Below, piece by piece: positions 60,490-64,000 of a stretch of 64,000 bases of DNA (within the stretch, counting starts at the first letter, position 1; each line of letters begins with the position of its first letter). Origin of the DNA: Syngnathus acus (taxonomy: Eukaryota; Chordata; Actinopteri; Syngnathiformes; Syngnathidae); the NCBI RefSeq assembly GCF_901709675.1, contig NC_051094.1, positions 11,834,501-11,898,500 on the forward strand, written 5' to 3'. The notes beneath the pieces were generated by a model. That model made no database searches and was not told where the DNA came from. It worked only from the letters and a program-made list of their open reading frames with translations. Position numbers and translations under genes: made by a program.

Positions 60490-63400
60490 TCATGTCAACT
60501 AGTCAACTTCTAAATTCTAAATTCACAACACATTTGCGTGTCTTCCGTTTTCACAAATTGGAAACCATCTTTTAATATGCTGTACGGTGTTGTTGCATTT
60601 TCAGGTTCCCAAAGCATTGTTCCTCAAGTAATGTTGTGTTTTCTCGACTGCCCCTAAATTGTGGCATTTTGCCCCTGAAATTAGACGCACTGCAACCAAA
60701 TTCTCTGCATGCACATGTGACCAATACATATGCTGACTTGTTTATTTTTAATTTAGAAATGATTTTGTTGCTGACACACTTCCATCCATTTAGCAATGTA
60801 AAAATGTGTGATTCAAGTGCACTCATAAATGTTTTATTTGCACCCCTAAAATATACCCACTATGCTCACAGTACAAATAAATAAATAAGAGTTTGCCTGC
60901 AGCCTTACGTTATTAGCATAAGTACAATTGTTTGACATTTCCGGTCATACAAATGGCAATTACACTCACAGATGAAATGTGCAAACTTGTTTTGGTTGAG
61001 AAAAAGCAGAGCAGGTTGCCACAAGCTCATGTGGAACCCTTTGTGTCATTCTTATTTTCTAATAGCAGAACACGGAACAGAGCGGTCACAGCTGCAATTG
61101 TCTTTTGTGGGGGATTGCATCCCTCTGCCAACATCTGGGATCATAAACTAGACTATCAAAGTGACCCAAAAAAAAACAATGACGGTACTGTCATTGCCCA
61201 ATTTTTAATTCCCATTTTATGGCATTTGAAAAGGGGCCTGAATTCATTCATGTCTATCATAAAACTAAAAAAAAAAACGCTTAATGTGCAAAACACAGTC
61301 GACATTTATATTCCACAGCGGACATTACATTTAATATGTTAAAATTTAGTCTGTAAATAAAAGATTTTATCAGCATCATAAATTCTGCAGAGTGACCAAA
61401 TTGTTTGAGGCTATGCAGAAGCATGTCGATTGTCTAACAGACTTCAAAGAGACTATCATGAAAATATCAGAAAAATGCACAGTGCTTTATGCTATGGCAG
61501 GATGACTCGTTTTTCATGCCTATGGAAAAAAAAAATGGAACAAACTAGACAGCGTTCCTTTTGAAATGGGATACGGGGCTTGGAGGATCCATTGTTCTAT
61601 TTCAGTTTGCTTGAATCACCGTCAGTGCATGTTGGCTCATTGCTGCCGCACCATTCTGACTTCTGACAAACAGCATCTGTACCAGGGACTCCACTTCCTC
61701 CCACGAGGCAGATGGGAACAAACCCAGTATAATCTCTTCAAATGAACAGGATGCCATTTATTGTTTGCCCCACCAATTGAAGTGCGTCCCCTGGTAGTTA
61801 ATGACATCTTGATTAATCATTTTAATGTTTTGACTTAATACGTGCCAGTAGGGAGAGATGAAATGATTGGCACCACACAAATCAGACATTTAAGCTGCAT
61901 GTTCACATTCAATACACACGGCCTGTTTATGCTGTAGACCGAGCGCAGCCACATGTCTTAAAGCATCAAGATATCTCTAGAAATAAAGCTAAGTTCAAAT
62001 TTTATAGAAGCCTACAATAGATATTCAAATTTAGTGCAATATTCGACAAAATGCAGTAAAGACATTTCTTAAAAAAGAAAAAATGGCCACAAAAGTCCGT
62101 TTTCAGAGACGAACAAAATATGGTTAAAATATCAAACTTCTAAGAAAAAGAAATGCGTTTAAAGACAAATAGAGTTTGCTTCTTTTTTTTTTCGCAATGA
62201 CTTAACAAAACATGTTAAGTGTTGACTTCATTTCGCTCCCTGGATTGATTTGCAGAGCAAAGCGTACAATAAAATTCTGTCATAGCTGATTGCTAGTTGT
62301 ACTGTGCAGTACGTTACACAAGTCACAGATAGCAAAGCTACATTAAGCAGAGACCATCGAAGCCATTCACGGCCTGTCATTAAGGACAAACTCTTCAATC
62401 AAATCAACACATCTAATTTTCCCTGTTTGGGAACGCTTTTATCGAAGTACACCATAATGCTGATCCAATGGCCAGCCCAGTTTTACTTAGATTGACAACC
62501 AGTGGGTTGGATTTCGCTTACATGTTACTACTTGCGTTTGGCCAGCAACGAGTGTTTGCTGTAACAAACTGCTTGCTTTTATTCAAGCGCAGAGGTGAGA
62601 GGAAGTCACACAGTGCAAGTCACAACTTAGTCTCAAGTCGTAACTTTCAAGTTTCAAGCAAGTCCCAAGTTAGTGGGAAAAAGAATCAAACGAGTCAAGT
62701 TGAGCTTTGGAGCAAGTCATGACTTGCTTGGCTGAAGGCTGTTTTAAGGGCCCATGACAGACAGGGACCCTGAAAAATGATTTTAGAAAATGTATGGTAT
62801 TGAATCAGGAGGGTCCTCAAATGGCTCATGATTGATGAAATGGTGTTATTTCTCTTAAGAACTAGGCCAGTGAGCAGAGCATCTTAATGAGATATGTCAC
62901 ACAGATGTTTTGATGTCCTGCTGTGACAACCTGAAGTGATTTATGAGGTTGTTTTTGTGCTAATTATCCAAATGAATATCGTTTGGTGCAGTCCCCCAAG
63001 CCTCCCATGGGAGCTGGAATATCAAAAGTAAACCCCCATTCCCCCACCCTTAGGAAAACGTCACAAAAAGACCAAACAAAGAGGGCATCAAACAAACAAA
63101 CCCAAACTCGTAGTACTTGTGATGTGTGTCAGCATGGATGTCTGTGCTGCGCTCAATAATGTTCAAATGAAGCTGATTTGGGCAAATGGGAGCCCACAGG
63201 TCCCCACCCTAGCTCATAAGTCTGTGGATCCTTTGTGATTCAGGTCCAACTTATAGTGAGAGCTAAAAACCAGGCAAGTTCATCAGCAAAAGACCAAGAA
63301 CATTTTGAGAAGGAATTGTCCATTGTGTAGTGCATGTGCATTGAAAATGCATATATGAAATGTAGAGAAGGTAGGTTGGTTAGATCTCCTCGCCTTATCA

Positions 63401-64000
63401 GCCCAACTACGGTGCCCGCCAGATTCTTCATCATAATATAACGTACATTTACTGCATAGAGAGCCTTTCAATGGACCCAAGGACGCTTAACAATAAGTCA
63501 TCGGGATTGTCTGAGAAATTCTTGCTCTCAAAAGGATAACTTTTGAATTCCTGTTTATATACGTACTTTTTATATACGTTTTTAGATGTCATATACGTAC
63601 ATTGTTGTGTTTTTTGTATCACGTTACCTATATCTCAAATTTACAGTAAGATATTTTCAACTGACACAGACAGAGGGAGGTGACCCACCTAATATGGATC
63701 CGATTTCATATGGATCCTCCTCCCATCTAGAATTTACCACAAAAAAATCTATTAGCTTGGTTTTACAATACAGTAGTTTTTAATTTAACATGGAGATCCC
63801 ATGTGACCCAATTTACAACCTTAACCATTTAAAAGAAAAGATAATTCCATTGAATAAGAAAACAAATAATGCTGATCATAATATGATATAAATACGCACA
63901 ACAAGCAACAATGACAATTGTGCTATTTTGATATATAGTGATTGCTTTACATTTGAATCTGTAGTCTTTCCAATTTGAAAGTTAAATGATAATAGTAATA
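60490..64000. other. Intergenic region to the end of the window
   Basis: No gene recognised. It includes a degenerate CAAGTC repeat (62602-62730) and a non-repetitive stretch at about 61790-61870 with TAATTAAT-type core sites. Confidence 0.55.
62602..62730. repeat. Degenerate CAAGTC/AAGTC repeat
   Basis: AAGTC and its relatives recur about ten times in 130 bp (CAAGTCACAACTTAGTCTCA, then AGTCGTAAC, GCAAGTCCCAAGTTAGT, GCAAGTCATGACTTG). This type of degenerate array is common in teleost genomes. Confidence 0.6.

Noticed and set aside
62602-62730. Possible CRISPR-like or regular satellite array
   Set aside because: The AAGTC units are irregular in spacing and length, and the host is a vertebrate; this is a degenerate eukaryotic repeat.
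39392-64000. Search for FZD10 or another neighbour gene upstream of TMEM132D
   Set aside because: No frame in this region shows Frizzled or any other recognisable protein sequence.

Overview
This window is nuclear DNA from a vertebrate, almost certainly a ray-finned (teleost) fish. Coding sequence is split into short exons with GT-AG introns (one GC-AG). Intergenic DNA is rich in dinucleotide repeats. The interspersed repeats are teleost-typical: Tc1-like transposon remnants, a tRNA-headed SINE-like family with a (GGATG)n tail, hAT-like fragments and a solo LTR. The exact species cannot be read from the sequence. The small introns point to a fairly compact fish genome.

Two complete protein-coding genes occupy the left 39 kb and converge on each other. 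GLT1D1 (plus strand, coding 699-13833, 12 coding exons, 343 aa) encodes a GT-B fold, family-1/GT4-type glycosyltransferase. TMEM132D (minus strand, coding 39391-15099, 9 exons, 1129 aa) encodes a type-I single-pass neural adhesion-type membrane protein. All exon boundaries were derived from splice sites and codon phase, and every phase closes. Their stop codons are only about 1.27 kb apart. The same neighbours in the same convergent arrangement occur on human chromosome 12q24, which supports calling the second gene TMEM132D rather than a paralogue.

Layout: 1-698 is the GLT1D1 upstream region with a full CRE palindrome. 699-13833 is GLT1D1, whose largest intron (4534-8149) carries SINE-like copies and a (GGAC)n tract. 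13834-15098 is the shared 3' gap. 15099-39391 is TMEM132D, with repeats in its introns, including a Tc1-like pseudogene and a 46-bp retroposed fragment between perfect 12-bp direct repeats. 39392 to about 40000 is the likely TMEM132D promoter. From about 40 kb to the end no gene was recognised. That stretch is non-coding DNA with a solo LTR (41634-42023), a MITE with perfect 30-bp terminal inverted repeats (44252-44667), a decayed hAT-like element, a truncated Tc1-like element (about 59850-60480), simple repeats, and several high-complexity stretches that could be conserved regulatory elements of TMEM132D or of a neighbour outside the window.

I found no previously undescribed multi-gene system. 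The most useful observations are the GC-AG intron in TMEM132D, its poly-glutamine insertion and cytoplasmic WIRS-like motif, the CRE upstream of GLT1D1, and several mobile-element insertions whose ends and target-site duplications can be read directly.
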